From: Treponema sp.
GTDB taxonomy: Bacteria > Spirochaetota > Spirochaetia > Treponematales > Breznakiellaceae
Direction: 5' to 3'
DNA: 33,596 bases
Assembly (NCBI GenBank): GCA_031265845.1
Contig: JAISCC010000119.1
Coordinates: 1 to 33,596 of the forward strand
Shown: piece by piece, positions 8,694-16,058 of the stretch
Numbering within the stretch: position 1 is the first letter of the stretch
Layout of the letters: the number at the start of each line of letters is the position of its first letter
Translations under genes and position numbers: made by a program
Notes under the pieces: model-generated
Told to the model about the DNA's origin: nothing
Database searches by the model: none
Seen by the model: the letters and a program-made list of their open reading frames with translations, nothing else

Positions 8694-10055
8694 ATGCTGT
8701 TTACGCCATTTGAAATAAAAGAAACCGTGGACATGTTTCTGCGCTACAAACTCGACATACGGGCGATTACGCTGGGCGTTTCCTTGCTTGACTGCATTTC
8801 CGCGTCCGGCGTTGAGACGCGCCGCCGCGTCCAGGAAAAACTGCTGCGGGTCGCCGGAAATCTCGTCAAGATTGGACGGGAAATTGAGACCGAATACGGC
8901 ATACCGATTATCAACAAGCGGGTGTCTGTAACGCCCATCGCGCTTATAGCTGGCGCTTCCGATGATGTTGACTATACGCCCTATGCGAAGGTTTTGGACG
9001 AATCCGCATCCGCGCTGGGCGTTGATTTTATCGGAGGCTTTTCCGCGCTTGTACACAAAGGCTTTTCCAATGGGGACAGGAGGCTCATCAACTCCATTCC
9101 AGACGCCCTCGCCGCAACTGAGCGCATCTGTTCCTCGGTGAATGTGGCAAGCTCAAAAAGCGGCGTCAACATGGATGCGGTGCAGATCATGGGCGAGACC
9201 ATAAAAAAGGCGGCGGAAAAAACTGCGGAAAGAGGCGGGATTGCATGCGCGAAGCTCGTAACATTCTGCAACGCGCCGGAAGACAACCCTTTCATGGCGG
9301 GCGCTTTTCACGGCGTAGGGGAGGGGGAAGCGACGCTCAATGTAGGCGTTTCAGGTCCGGGCGTTGTAAAAGCCGCGCTTGAATCCCATAAGAACGCGAA
9401 TTTTGATGAGTTGGCCGATGTCATCAAGAAAACCGCCTTCAAGATCACCCGCATGGGACAGCTCGTGGGCATGGAAGCTGCGAAACGGCTCGGCGTTCCC
9501 TTCGGCATACTTGACTTGTCGCTTGCGCCGACATCGGCGGTCGGGGACTCGGTCGCCCGCATTCTTGAAGAAATGGGGCTCGAAACCGCCGGCGCCCATG
9601 GTTCCACAGCCGCGCTTGCCATGCTCACCGACATGGTGAAAAAAGGGGGTGTCATGGCGTCAACGCATGTGGGTGGCTTTTCGGGGGCGTTTATACCGGT
9701 TTCCGAAGATGAAGGCATGGCGGCCGCAGTCAGGTCCGGCGGTGTCTGCCTTGACAAACTGGAGGCGATGACCAGCGTCTGCTCAGTCGGACTCGATATG
9801 ATCGCGTTGCCCGGTGACACGCGGGCTGCCACCATATCCGCCATAATAGCGGACGAAATGGCTATCGGCATGGTAAACAACAAGACCACCGCCGTCAGGG
9901 TGATACCCGTTCCGGGCAAAAAAGTGGGAGACTGGGTTGAATTCGGCGGACTTTTGGGCGGCGCGCCCGTCATGGCGGTCAATCCCGCAAAGAGCGACGC
10001 TTTTATTGAGCGTGGCGGCAGGATTCCCGCGCCGATTCACAGCTTCAGGAATTGA
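8694..10055 (+). CDS. UPF0210/DUF711 (PFL family) protein
   Basis: A 453-residue cytoplasmic protein of the UPF0210 family, called 'PFL family' because its fold resembles the pyruvate formate-lyase barrel; no activity is established. Diagnostic segments are [13 protein letters not shown] (about 80), [11 protein letters not shown] (about 120), [17 protein letters not shown] (about 200), [23 protein letters not shown] (about 275), [17 protein letters not shown] (about 325) and [21 protein letters not shown] (about 375). There is no glycyl-radical loop. The length is normal. The last gene of the plus-strand run; no clear terminator follows. Confidence 0.88.
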   Translation: MLFTPFEIKETVDMFLRYKLDIRAITLGVSLLDCISASGVETRRRVQEKLLRVAGNLVKIGREIETEYGIPIINKRVSVTPIALIAGASDDVDYTPYAKVLDESASALGVDFIGGFSALVHKGFSNGDRRLINSIPDALAATERICSSVNVASSKSGVNMDAVQIMGETIKKAAEKTAERGGIACAKLVTFCNAPEDNPFMAGAFHGVGEGEATLNVGVSGPGVVKAALESHKNANFDELADVIKKTAFKITRMGQLVGMEAAKRLGVPFGILDLSLAPTSAVGDSVARILEEMGLETAGAHGSTAALAMLTDMVKKGGVMASTHVGGFSGAFIPVSEDEGMAAAVRSGGVCLDKLEAMTSVCSVGLDMIALPGDTRAATISAIIADEMAIGMVNNKTTAVRVIPVPGKKVGDWVEFGGLLGGAPVMAVNPAKSDAFIERGGRIPAPIHSFRN

Positions 10056-10139
10056 GAGTCTGGAATTCCCTTCCGTATGAAATAAAACAGAATTGCGTTG
10101 TTTTTAGTCTGAATTTTGGGGGATACATTAAACCTAACA

Positions 10140-10331
10140 ATGACAATTCATGGTGTAAAGGGAATTGAACACGGGATAATAGAGATTCCAATTGAAAATG
10201 GCTTATATGCCATCGTAGGAAACAATGGCGCTAGAAAAAGCGTTATTATGTCTTGTTTGTCACAATTAATAAATAATAATGGGCTTAATTGGCCTTTAAA
10301 AGAAAAAGATAAGACTTTTTCCCAAAAATAA
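10140..10331 (+). pseudogene. AAA/SMC-like ATPase N-terminal stub
   Basis: From ATG 10140 the frame encodes the opening of a RecF/SMC-like AAA ATPase: IHGVKGIEHGIIEIPIENGLYAIVGNNGARKS. Relatives read GNNGCGKST at this point; here the invariant Gly before Lys is Arg, so the Walker A motif is damaged. The frame ends after about 63 residues at TAA 10329-10331. Everything else of the enzyme, including Walker B, is missing. Such ATPases occur in defence and plasmid loci, but the stub is too short to assign one. Confidence 0.65.
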
Positions 10332-10370
10332 CAACGATACATAAATTTGGAATAATGCTATAATAGACAC

Positions 10371-10856
10371 ATGAGAGGAGAAAACTCAAACAGGGAATCC
10401 ATAGTGGAGACGTTGCGGCGGAAAAGAGGCGCCATGCAAAATCATCTTGGTGAACGAGGCAGACGTGTTTGGACGGCACGTAAGGCGGAAGCGTTGGGAC
10501 ATGGCTCAGACGCGGTGAAAGCCAAGTGTGTTGAGGCAAGCTCTGAAATAGTGAAGGCAACGCTCAAACGGTTGGGGTACAAAATGCAGGGCGACCGGAA
10601 GGTCAAAAGCAATGGAACCGACCGGGACGCGCAATTTCAGCGCATAAAGCGGTTAACGAAAAAAGCTGTAAAGAGCGAAAATCCGGCGCTTTCGGTTGAC
10701 GCCAAGCCTTTGACCGATTGTCAAACCATCGTGGATTTGATAAGAAATACCCGAACTCGAACAGGTCTCAGTGTCCGATGCCAATTAAACACTGACAAGT
10801 ACGACTTGGGCGTTCGTATAACTGATGAACAGATTTTAAGGATAAAACTACGATGA
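10371..10856 (+). pseudogene. ISAzo13-family transposase with two in-frame internal deletions
   Basis: A continuous 161-residue frame that strings together three separated pieces of an ISAzo13-type transposase, which is normally about 400 residues or longer. They are an N-terminal piece (GERGRRVWTARKAEALGHG), a middle piece (LKRLGYKMQGDRK... then DRDAQFQRIKRLTKK... ALSVDAK, containing the first catalytic Asp region) and the C-terminal piece (CQTIVDLIRNTRTRTGLSVRCQL... to the stop). Roughly 100 and 170 residues are missing at the two joints, including the other catalytic residues, so it cannot transpose. A TATAAT at 10359-10364 sits right before the ATG. The joints are in frame, so it is still a translatable ORF. 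Confidence 0.8.
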
Positions 10857-10929
10857 GACAAATTCCACAAGGATTGGAATTACACTCTACAACCTTCGGT
10901 GCGTAGTATGTAGTATTTATTTGGGGGAA

Positions 10930-11285
10930 AGCCCTTGCCATTGAAGTAATTATATGATTCTCCAGCATATAAATATGGCTAATATACTTTAATTCTATAT
11001 TTACTTTGTTGAAGGATTCATGGATTATATATTCTGCCAACAACCCAAGCATCCCAACGTAACAACACAAAAATAATATGCATTCCAATTTTTCGGCAAT
11101 TATGAGACAAATTTTGAAACGATATTTGGCATTGTAAATCCATATACAGGGAAAATAAAGCCTACCCTTTTGTAATTTTTAAGGGATGGAATATTTATGA
11201 TATCTGTATTTTTTATTTGTTCAGCGATTTTTAATGCAATATCGAATGAATTCCCCGTCCCAGAAAAAAAATGACGTTTTGGCAT
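10930..11285 (-). pseudogene. Flavodoxin (EFR1-like ferredoxin-flavodoxin) remnant
   Basis: From ATG 11285 the frame reads RHFFSGTGNSFDIALKIAEQ and then KRVGFIFPVYGFTMPNIVSKFV. These are the FMN-phosphate loop (SGTGNS) and the 'vFPvY...P.iv..fv' segment of EFR1-type flavodoxins. A stop at 11100-11102 interrupts it. Another frame continues from about 11097 with ECILFLCCYVGMLG and then ELKYISHIYMLENHIIT, matching the following part of the fold. The C-terminal ferredoxin part is missing, cut by the ISAzo13 remnant. The start codon lies inside the repeat element next to it. A frameshifted, truncated gene. Confidence 0.65.
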
Positions 11286-11453
11286 CCCGTATAAGGGCTT
11301 TGCGAAGCAAAGACCAAGGCCGACAAAATGTGCCGGAGGCTGGCGTGGAAATGGAGCGTTCCTCTGCGTAGCAAGAGCGCGGAATGACCTAGCCTGCCGG
11401 AACCCCGAGCCGCCTGCTGGCGGCGAAGCGCAAGCAGTCCTGTCATGCGACGT
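11271..11453 (-). repeat. attC-like inter-gene repeat, copy A
   Basis: A GC-rich element between the cdd1 and flavodoxin remnants. Read on the minus strand it begins CGTCGCATGACAGGACTG and later contains GGCTAGGTCATTC. It shares these blocks with copy B at 12220-12350, including GAATGACCTAGCC, GAGCCGC and CAGTCCTGTCATGCG on the plus strand. It contains an extra hairpin (CTTTGCTTCGCAAAG) and ends near AAACGTCAT, which parallels the GAACGTTATGC end of copy B. The size (about 180 bp) and position are compatible with a long integron attC site, but no integrase gene is in the window. Confidence 0.5.
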
Positions 11454-11498
11454 AGGGGCGTACTCCATTATTTTTTAATCAAATTATTTAATTACTCT

Positions 11499-11743
11499 TT
11501 AATCTTTCCAATTCCACCATTTTAATTTTTCATAATCAGTTATTGTTCCATTTGCATACGCTGCCGCCAAATGGTATTGATACAATGCACAACGATCAAC
11601 TTGTGTATTTTGAAATCTTTGAAATAAATCTCTTCCGGGTTCTGGCCCTTTAGAGATTAAATACTGGAATATCCAGCATTTATTAAATGGTGAGCCATAT
11701 TTTTTCCAATGCCGGGAATTTGTTCAAGTTCCGATTTTGTCAT
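11499..11743 (-). pseudogene. Cdd1-like helix-hairpin-helix protein, broken
   Basis: Reads MTKSELEQIPGIGKNMAHHL, INAGYSSI, then a TAA stop, SLKGQNPEE, a frameshift, then FQRFQNTQVDRCALYQYHLA and finally EKLKWWNWKD at the C-terminus. That is the full length of a small Cdd1 ('pathogenicity locus') protein: an HhH motif at the start, a Cys/Asp-containing middle and the invariant KWWNWKD ending. One nonsense codon plus one frameshift make it a pseudogene. It begins 3 bp after the VOC gene's final stop and has AGGGG before its ATG, so the two were probably one transcript. The molecular role of Cdd1 proteins is not established. Confidence 0.75.
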
Positions 11744-11746
11744 AAT

Positions 11747-12133
11747 TTACCCCTGTTGTGAAAAAGTTAAAATATAACCGTTACAACCCTCATCCGCAAA
11801 ATCAGTTGAACCATAAAATGTTTTATATAATTATTTTGCGATTTTTTCCTTGATTTTAATTTTTTCAAAAAGCTCATTAACATCGGTTACATGAATATAC
11901 AATGTAATACCGCCACCCTGCGCGAAAGAGTTTAATTGAGGGTATTCATCTTTGACGCTTTTTTCTTCCTGAAAAGAAATTAACACACCATTTGCGTTTA
12001 CAATGGCAAACACAAAATTCCAGCTTTCAGGAATCGTTTGAAGAATGTCAAACCCCAAAACATTCTTGTAAGAATCAACGGTTTTGTTGACATCCTTGAT
12101 CATTAGATTAGGCATTAAATCTTTATATTCCAT
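11747..12133 (-). pseudogene. VOC (glyoxalase/bleomycin-resistance) family protein with an in-frame TAA
   Basis: Starts at ATG 12133 (AAGGA upstream) with MEYKDLMPNLMIKDVNKTVD and continues through the first beta-alpha-beta unit (FDILQTIPES, FVFAIVNANGVLISFQEE) and GGGITLYIHVTDVNELFEKI. A TAA at 11831-11833 interrupts it, after which the same frame continues with LYKTFYGSTDFADE and GYILTFSQQG to a TAA at 11747-11749. Without the internal stop it would be a normal-length VOC protein of about 128 residues. Relatives have an acidic residue at the stop position. As it stands it gives a protein lacking the last metal-side strand. Substrate unknown. Confidence 0.75.
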
Positions 12134-12219
12134 AAAATTATCCTTCAACTGATTATGTCTCCATTTGCATTTTTTGTCAATATGTTTTATTCAATTATTT
12201 ACAAAAATTTTAGCCCTTA

Positions 12220-12350
12220 TGCCGCATAACGTTCTGGCTGTCAAACTGTGGGTGAAGGGCGAAGTGGGAATGAGCGTAGCGAATGACCTAGCCGGACTGA
12301 ACCCACGGAGCCGCAAGGCGTCGGAGCGTAAACAGTCCTGTCATGCGCCG
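12220..12350 (-). repeat. attC-like inter-gene repeat, copy B
   Basis: A 131-bp element between the PIN and VOC remnants. Read on the minus strand it opens with GGCGCATGACAGGACTGTTT and closes with CAGTTTGACAGCCAGAACG followed by TTATGCGGC. The ends are partly complementary (GCATRAC against GTTATGC, with further pairing inside), so a single strand could fold into a long imperfect hairpin. The order inverse core, partly paired arms, GTT-type core matches integron attC organisation. It shares several blocks with copy A. No integrase is visible, so the identification is structural only. Confidence 0.55.
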
Positions 12351-12382
12351 TTTTTCGTTTTATTCCTTATATTTAAAATTTT

Positions 12383-12598
12383 TCAATTTACTGTATTTGC
12401 AATTTGTTCAAAATCGCTGTCATTATGAAATATATACATATCATTTAATATCGCATATGATGTTATTAGACAATCATATTGCTTTCTTACCGTTACACCT
12501 TTTTTCGTTAAAAATCTATATAAATCAATCGCATGATCAGTAACATACATGATCCCTGTATTTATCATTGGTGCATTTAATAAAATGTTTCTATTTAT
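12383..12598 (-). pseudogene. PIN-domain (VapC-type toxin) C-terminal remnant
   Basis: The open frame from just after a TAA at 12599-12601 reads TDHAIDLYRFLTKKGVTVRK then QYDCLITSYAI and YIFHNDSDFEQIANTV. This is the C-terminal half of a VapC-like PIN ribonuclease, with the conserved Asp of 'DCLIA' and the HNDxDF signature that carries the last acidic metal ligands. The N-terminal half, including the first catalytic Asp, and any antitoxin gene are gone, apparently removed where the neighbouring IS4-type element lies. Not functional as a toxin. Confidence 0.7.
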
Positions 12599-12624
12599 TT
12601 AAATATCTTGCCGTCTCTCACCCC

Positions 12625-13832
12625 CTAGAGTGCTAAACGTGACTCACAAATTCTCCCCATACAAGCAAAAAGTTCTGGGAGAGGAATATGGCGCAGGGAA
12701 AAAGTTTCGAAATGGCGGACGAATTCGTTGGTCTGGATTTTAACTCCATCCGATTGGAAAGCCGGTTTGTCAGAGCCATGGAAACCCTGATGAAACAGCC
12801 GGACGCCTCAATTTGGCGCGGCGGCGAAAGCCGGGCGGGAGCCTCGGTCTAAAGTCTGCGGCTGTCCGCCGGATGTCGGGGAATGACGGGTTTGTCCGGG
12901 AGGCGGCCATACGGAGGGCGGCTGAGTGTGGCGGTCTGGGGCGACGCCGGGGCAAACTGCGGCGCCCACTGAAAGCCGAGGGGATGGGCTGCGTCGGCGG
13001 CGAGACTCTGTGAGTCAATGTCAGCAGCCGCCTGGCGGCGGGCTGGTTTTGGGGCGCCAGTCCAATCAGGCTGAGACCGGTCGGAAGCGAAGGATGGATC
13101 GGCGGGGCGTGAAGGCAAAAAGGCGCGGTCGACAGAGGGAGAAGGGAGTTTCCTGCGGCTGGAAGCGGCGGAGCGGAGCGCGGCGGATGTCTCCGAAGGG
13201 AGGCGGGCGGCTGCTGTCTGTGACCGTGAGGAGGATGGGCGCGGGTTGATCGCCAAAGCGGAAGTGCCGGACGAAGCGGGTTTGACGCGGAGAGTTCGGA
13301 GCCGGATGAGGGCGGAAGACAAGCGGATATTGGATGAGAGGCGGAAGAGGCTACGCTCCAAAGGCGGCGCACACCGTTTACGACGAGGTGGCCGCATATC
13401 CTCAATCCGGTTAAAACACTGCCTAAGACAATAGAAGCGCGCGCCGTTTATGTCAAAGAGAGGTGATCGCCCGGTGGAAGACAGAGCGGTATCATTATGT
13501 AGAGAAAATGACCGCTCTTATCCTGCTGTACTCAATCATAGCGGGGAAGACACCGAACATGAGGTGTATGGGGCGGCTCGAACCGGAAGCCGTCCGCTTG
13601 CCGGGGCCGGACGAGTGGAAGCCGCTCTATGGCATAGCGGACAAGAGAAAGAAGGGGGCGAAGAAGCCGTATACGATGAAAGAGGCGGTGGAATATCAGG
13701 GATGGCCGAAACGGTCTCCCAGCGACGCGCCTGGAGTACAAACTATGTGGATTGGGTTGATGAAACGCTGCATCCCGCCGACATACAGGGACCGCCTCGC
13801 ATGAATCTATGGCTCACGTTTAGCGTTCACAG
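12625..13832 (+). mobile_element. Degraded IS4/Tn5-type insertion sequence with recognisable ends
   Basis: A roughly 1.2-kb element bounded by imperfect terminal inverted repeats. The left end starts CTAGAGTGCTAAACGTGA at 12625; the right end, read inward on the minus strand, starts CTGTGAACGCTAAACGTGA from 13832. The core GCTAAACGTGA is identical. No target duplication is visible (the flanks differ), consistent with an old or rearranged copy. It contains a broken transposase gene and sits between the PIN fragment and an IS200 remnant. Confidence 0.7.
12688..13804 (+). pseudogene. IS4-family (Tn5-like) transposase, multiply broken
   Basis: The ATG at 12688 has a GGAGAGGA ribosome site. The first 54 codons give MADEFVGLDFNSIRLESRFV and METLMKQPDASIW, the DNA-binding domain of Tn5-like transposases, and end at TAA 12850. 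Further pieces lie in shifted frames. Near 13225, AAVCDREED corresponds to the catalytic 'DRExD' strand. From 13463 the frame YHYVEKMTALILLYSIIAGK through KKPYTMKEAVEYQGWP and GVQTMWIGL is the C-terminal helix region. At least two frame changes and several stops separate them. The middle is GC-rich, which leaves long meaningless antisense frames. Confidence 0.75.
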
Positions 13833-13861
13833 CGAGGTATTTTAAGATTGTTGTTTGCAAA

Positions 13862-14039
13862 TCAGTCGAGTAAACTTGGTTGATTTTCGTCATCCCTTAT
13901 CTTGTATAGTTGTTTGTGGCCTTTCCCTGATCTTTCACATAGTCGTTATCGTCTCTTCATTTCCATATTTCCCTACCGTACTCACATACTGTCCATCGCT
14001 CCAAAATTCCCTTTTCTATAACTTTTCCTTCGCTTCTGT
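13862..14039 (-). pseudogene. IS200/IS605 tnpA C-terminal remnant
   Basis: Three successive frames rebuild the tail of a Y1 (HUH) transposase: REFWSDGQYVSTVGKYGNEE, then YVKDQGK, then HKQLYKIRDD and NQPSLLD with TGA at 13862-13864. 'FWsdGyyVsTVG...eetI..Yv..Qg' is the characteristic C-terminal block of IS200/IS605 TnpA, downstream of the catalytic Tyr region. At least two frameshifts and one stop are present and the HUH motif is missing. It lies directly beyond the fliR stop, in the place where flhB would be expected. Confidence 0.65.
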
Positions 14040-14141
14040 CAGACTGTATGTCCGCGCCGGTTGCGCCAGAAAACACACATGCTTATCTTAATCACGTGGC
14101 TATATCCGCAACGCAACTGTAAAACTGGCGCCAATCTCACG

Positions 14142-14936
14142 CTACCCTCCTATTCTGTGACCAATTTGCACAAACAGGCTCTCCAGCGTGGTGAATCCCG
14201 AATCAATTATTCGGCTGAATGCTTCCGTCATAAAAGGCAGGGTAATAAAAATCAACATAAAAGCCGTAGTAATGGATATGGGAAACCCTTCGGAAAGGAT
14301 GTTGATCTGAGGCGCGGCTTTGGAAATAAGACCGGTCGCAAGGGAGGTGAGGAACAGGGTTCCCAGAATGGGCAAAGAAATGATCATCGCGTCCATGAAA
14401 AGACGGGAGAGTCCGGCAAGAAGCATGGCAACGCTTTGCTCCCGCCCTTGCACCATATCCGCAATGCTGATAGACTGCACGGAACGCCAGAAGCCTCCCA
14501 GAAACAGTTCCCGAAAGCCGCCTATGGACAGGAATACCAACATAGCAACCAAGTTGAGATACTGTCCCATGAGCGGATTTTCTTCCTGCGCCAACGGGTC
14601 AAAGGTTTCAGAGGCGGCGAAACCCATTTGCAGGGAGAAAAATTGCCCTGCGGTTAGAAAAGCCGCAAATACGAGGTTGATAAAAAACCCGGTGATGATC
14701 CCGATCATTCCTTCCCCAATGACCAGCATGATGAAATTAAGACCGAATGTACTCACTTCCATCGCATTATTCATTGCGCTTGGAAACGCCGAGTACGCGA
14801 CGAAACCCGCAAGCGCCAGCTTCACCACCTGCGGAGTCACATCGGAAGACAGAAGCGGCGCGGTCTCTATCATGGCAAGGGCGCGAACCGCAAGGAGGAG
14901 AAAAGCAGGCGCCGCGATGAGAATTTCATCCAACAT
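14142..14936 (-). CDS. fliR: Flagellar export gate protein FliR
   Basis: Inner-membrane subunit of the FliP5FliQ4FliR1 export gate of the flagellar type III secretion apparatus. 264 residues with six hydrophobic segments beginning AAPAFLLLAVRALAMIETAP. The family patterns KLALAGFVAYSAFP and MLVIGEGMIGIITGFFINLVF are present. The 3-bp gap to fliQ indicates coupled translation. Its stop overlaps a good AGGAGG sequence followed by GTG, which would suit a downstream flagellar gene (flhB in other spirochaetes), but no FlhB-like protein follows. Confidence 0.92.
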   Translation of the reverse strand: MLDEILIAAPAFLLLAVRALAMIETAPLLSSDVTPQVVKLALAGFVAYSAFPSAMNNAMEVSTFGLNFIMLVIGEGMIGIITGFFINLVFAAFLTAGQFFSLQMGFAASETFDPLAQEENPLMGQYLNLVAMLVFLSIGGFRELFLGGFWRSVQSISIADMVQGREQSVAMLLAGLSRLFMDAMIISLPILGTLFLTSLATGLISKAAPQINILSEGFPISITTAFMLIFITLPFMTEAFSRIIDSGFTTLESLFVQIGHRIGG

Positions 14937-14939
14937 AGT

Positions 14940-15212
14940 CTATTTCGCCATGTCCGGTATCATCCTGAACAATTGCGCCGTATAATCGGACAACTGGCTG
15001 AACATCCAGCCGCCCAGAAGAAACAGCATCAGGAGAATCGCGGCTATTTTCGGGACAAAAGTGAGAGTCTGTTCTTGAATAGATGTGGTCGCCTGTAAAA
15101 TAGCTACCACAAGCCCTACAACAAGCGCCGCAAGGAGCAGAGGGGACGCTAACAGCAACACTTCCAAGATGCCGCCGCGCAAAAGTCTGACAACATCGCC
15201 AATGCTCATCAA
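14940..15212 (-). CDS. fliQ: Flagellar export gate protein FliQ
   Basis: Small hydrophobic export-gate subunit of 90 residues with two membrane helices (about 14-40 and 50-75). Signature segments are LLASPLLLAALVVGLVVAIL and QATTSIQEQTLTFVPKI, which are diagnostic of FliQ/SctS. Ribosome site GAGGAGG precedes the ATG at 15212. It sits between fliP (9-bp gap) and fliR (3-bp gap), the universal order for these genes. Confidence 0.95.
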   Translation of the reverse strand: MMSIGDVVRLLRGGILEVLLLASPLLLAALVVGLVVAILQATTSIQEQTLTFVPKIAAILLMLFLLGGWMFSQLSDYTAQLFRMIPDMAK

Positions 15213-15221
15213 CGCCTCCTC

Positions 15222-16058
15222 TTATACAAACGAATTGATGAGTTGGCTCGTCAAAAGCCCCCAGCCATCAACCAGCACGAACAGGATGAGCTTAAACGGC
15301 ATGGAGATCATCACCGGCGGCAACATGATCATGCCCATAGACATAAGGGCGCTCGCCACCACCATGTCTATCACGATGAAGGGAATGTACAAAAGGATTC
15401 CTATTTTAAATGCCACCGTCAATTCATTGAGGATAAACGCGGGAATAAGTATATACGTCGGCACATCGGCAAGCGTATTCGGCTTGTCGAGTCCCCTCAT
15501 GCTCATAAAAAGCCTGATATTCTCAGGATGTCCGCTCATCTGTCGGTACATGAAGAGACGCATCGGCGCTTCCGCGCCACGGTAGGCCTCTTCCACATTA
15601 ATCTCGCCATCGGAAAGCGGCTTTATCGAATTGTTGTAGATGGAATCAAAGGTAGGCCACATGATAAAAATGGTCAGAAACAGGGAAATTCCCATTAAAA
15701 CCTGTGTAGGAGGCACCTGTTGCAGTGAAAGGGCACGTTTTATGAAATCAAGCGTGATGGAGATGCGCAGGAAGCTTGTCATCAATATAATAATGCTAGG
15801 CGCAAGGGACAACACCGTAAGGAGCAACAAAAGCTGTAAGGAAAAAGCCACTTCTCTGCCAGATTCGGGATTCCGAATCGTAAGATCAATGAAAGGAATC
15901 GCCGTGCTCTGGGGCGAGGGAATAGCCGTTGTTCCCGATTCCGGCGTATTATTGGAAAGCCCTGTAGTCTGCGCGGACAAAGGCGCCGCCAAAAAGATCA
16001 GAAGCGTAACCGGCATTGCAATTTTTTTTATCATTTTCAGCAATTCAGGAAGGCTCAT
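15222..16058 (-). CDS. fliP: Flagellar export gate protein FliP
   Basis: Core export-gate subunit of 278 residues. An N-terminal hydrophobic signal (IAMPVTLLIFLAAPLSAQ) is followed by a short periplasmic part, then the FliP domain: LLTVLSLAPSIIILMTSFLR, ALSLQQVPPTQVLMGISLFL, the RLFMYRQM segment, TYILIPAFILNELTVAFKIG and DMVVASALMSMGMIMLPPVM. All are strongly conserved in FliP/SctR. The ATG at 16058 overlaps the fliO stop in an ATGA, with GGAG in the proper place, so translation is coupled. Confidence 0.95.
   Translation of the reverse strand: MSLPELLKMIKKIAMPVTLLIFLAAPLSAQTTGLSNNTPESGTTAIPSPQSTAIPFIDLTIRNPESGREVAFSLQLLLLLTVLSLAPSIIILMTSFLRISITLDFIKRALSLQQVPPTQVLMGISLFLTIFIMWPTFDSIYNNSIKPLSDGEINVEEAYRGAEAPMRLFMYRQMSGHPENIRLFMSMRGLDKPNTLADVPTYILIPAFILNELTVAFKIGILLYIPFIVIDMVVASALMSMGMIMLPPVMISMPFKLILFVLVDGWGLLTSQLINSFV

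Noticed and set aside
10845-10890. Ferredoxin-like CNSNPCGIC string on the minus strand after the flavodoxin remnant
   Set aside because: It would suit the ferredoxin end of an EFR1 protein, but the Cys spacing is wrong and it reaches into DNA antisense to the ISAzo13 C-terminus, so I do not extend the flavodoxin into it.
11499-12133. Reassignment of TAA as a sense codon (two adjacent genes with in-frame TAA)
   Set aside because: TAA ends several intact genes in the window, and Cdd1 also has a frameshift, so ordinary decay is the simpler explanation.
11271-12350. CRISPR array interpretation of the repeats
   Set aside because: There are only two copies, about 900 bp apart, with genes between them rather than short spacers, and the repeats are much too long.
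12770-13405. Minus-strand ORF of 211 codons across the IS4-type element
   Set aside because: It is antisense to the decayed transposase in very GC-rich DNA, is full of Pro, Ser and Arg, and resembles no protein; stop-poor composition explains it.
12615-13840. Target-site duplication of the IS4-type element
   Set aside because: The bases flanking the two inverted repeats do not match, so no duplication can be claimed.
14061-14657. Plus-strand ORF of 198 codons opposite fliR
   Set aside because: It is a shadow frame of the clear FliR coding sequence and has no family features.
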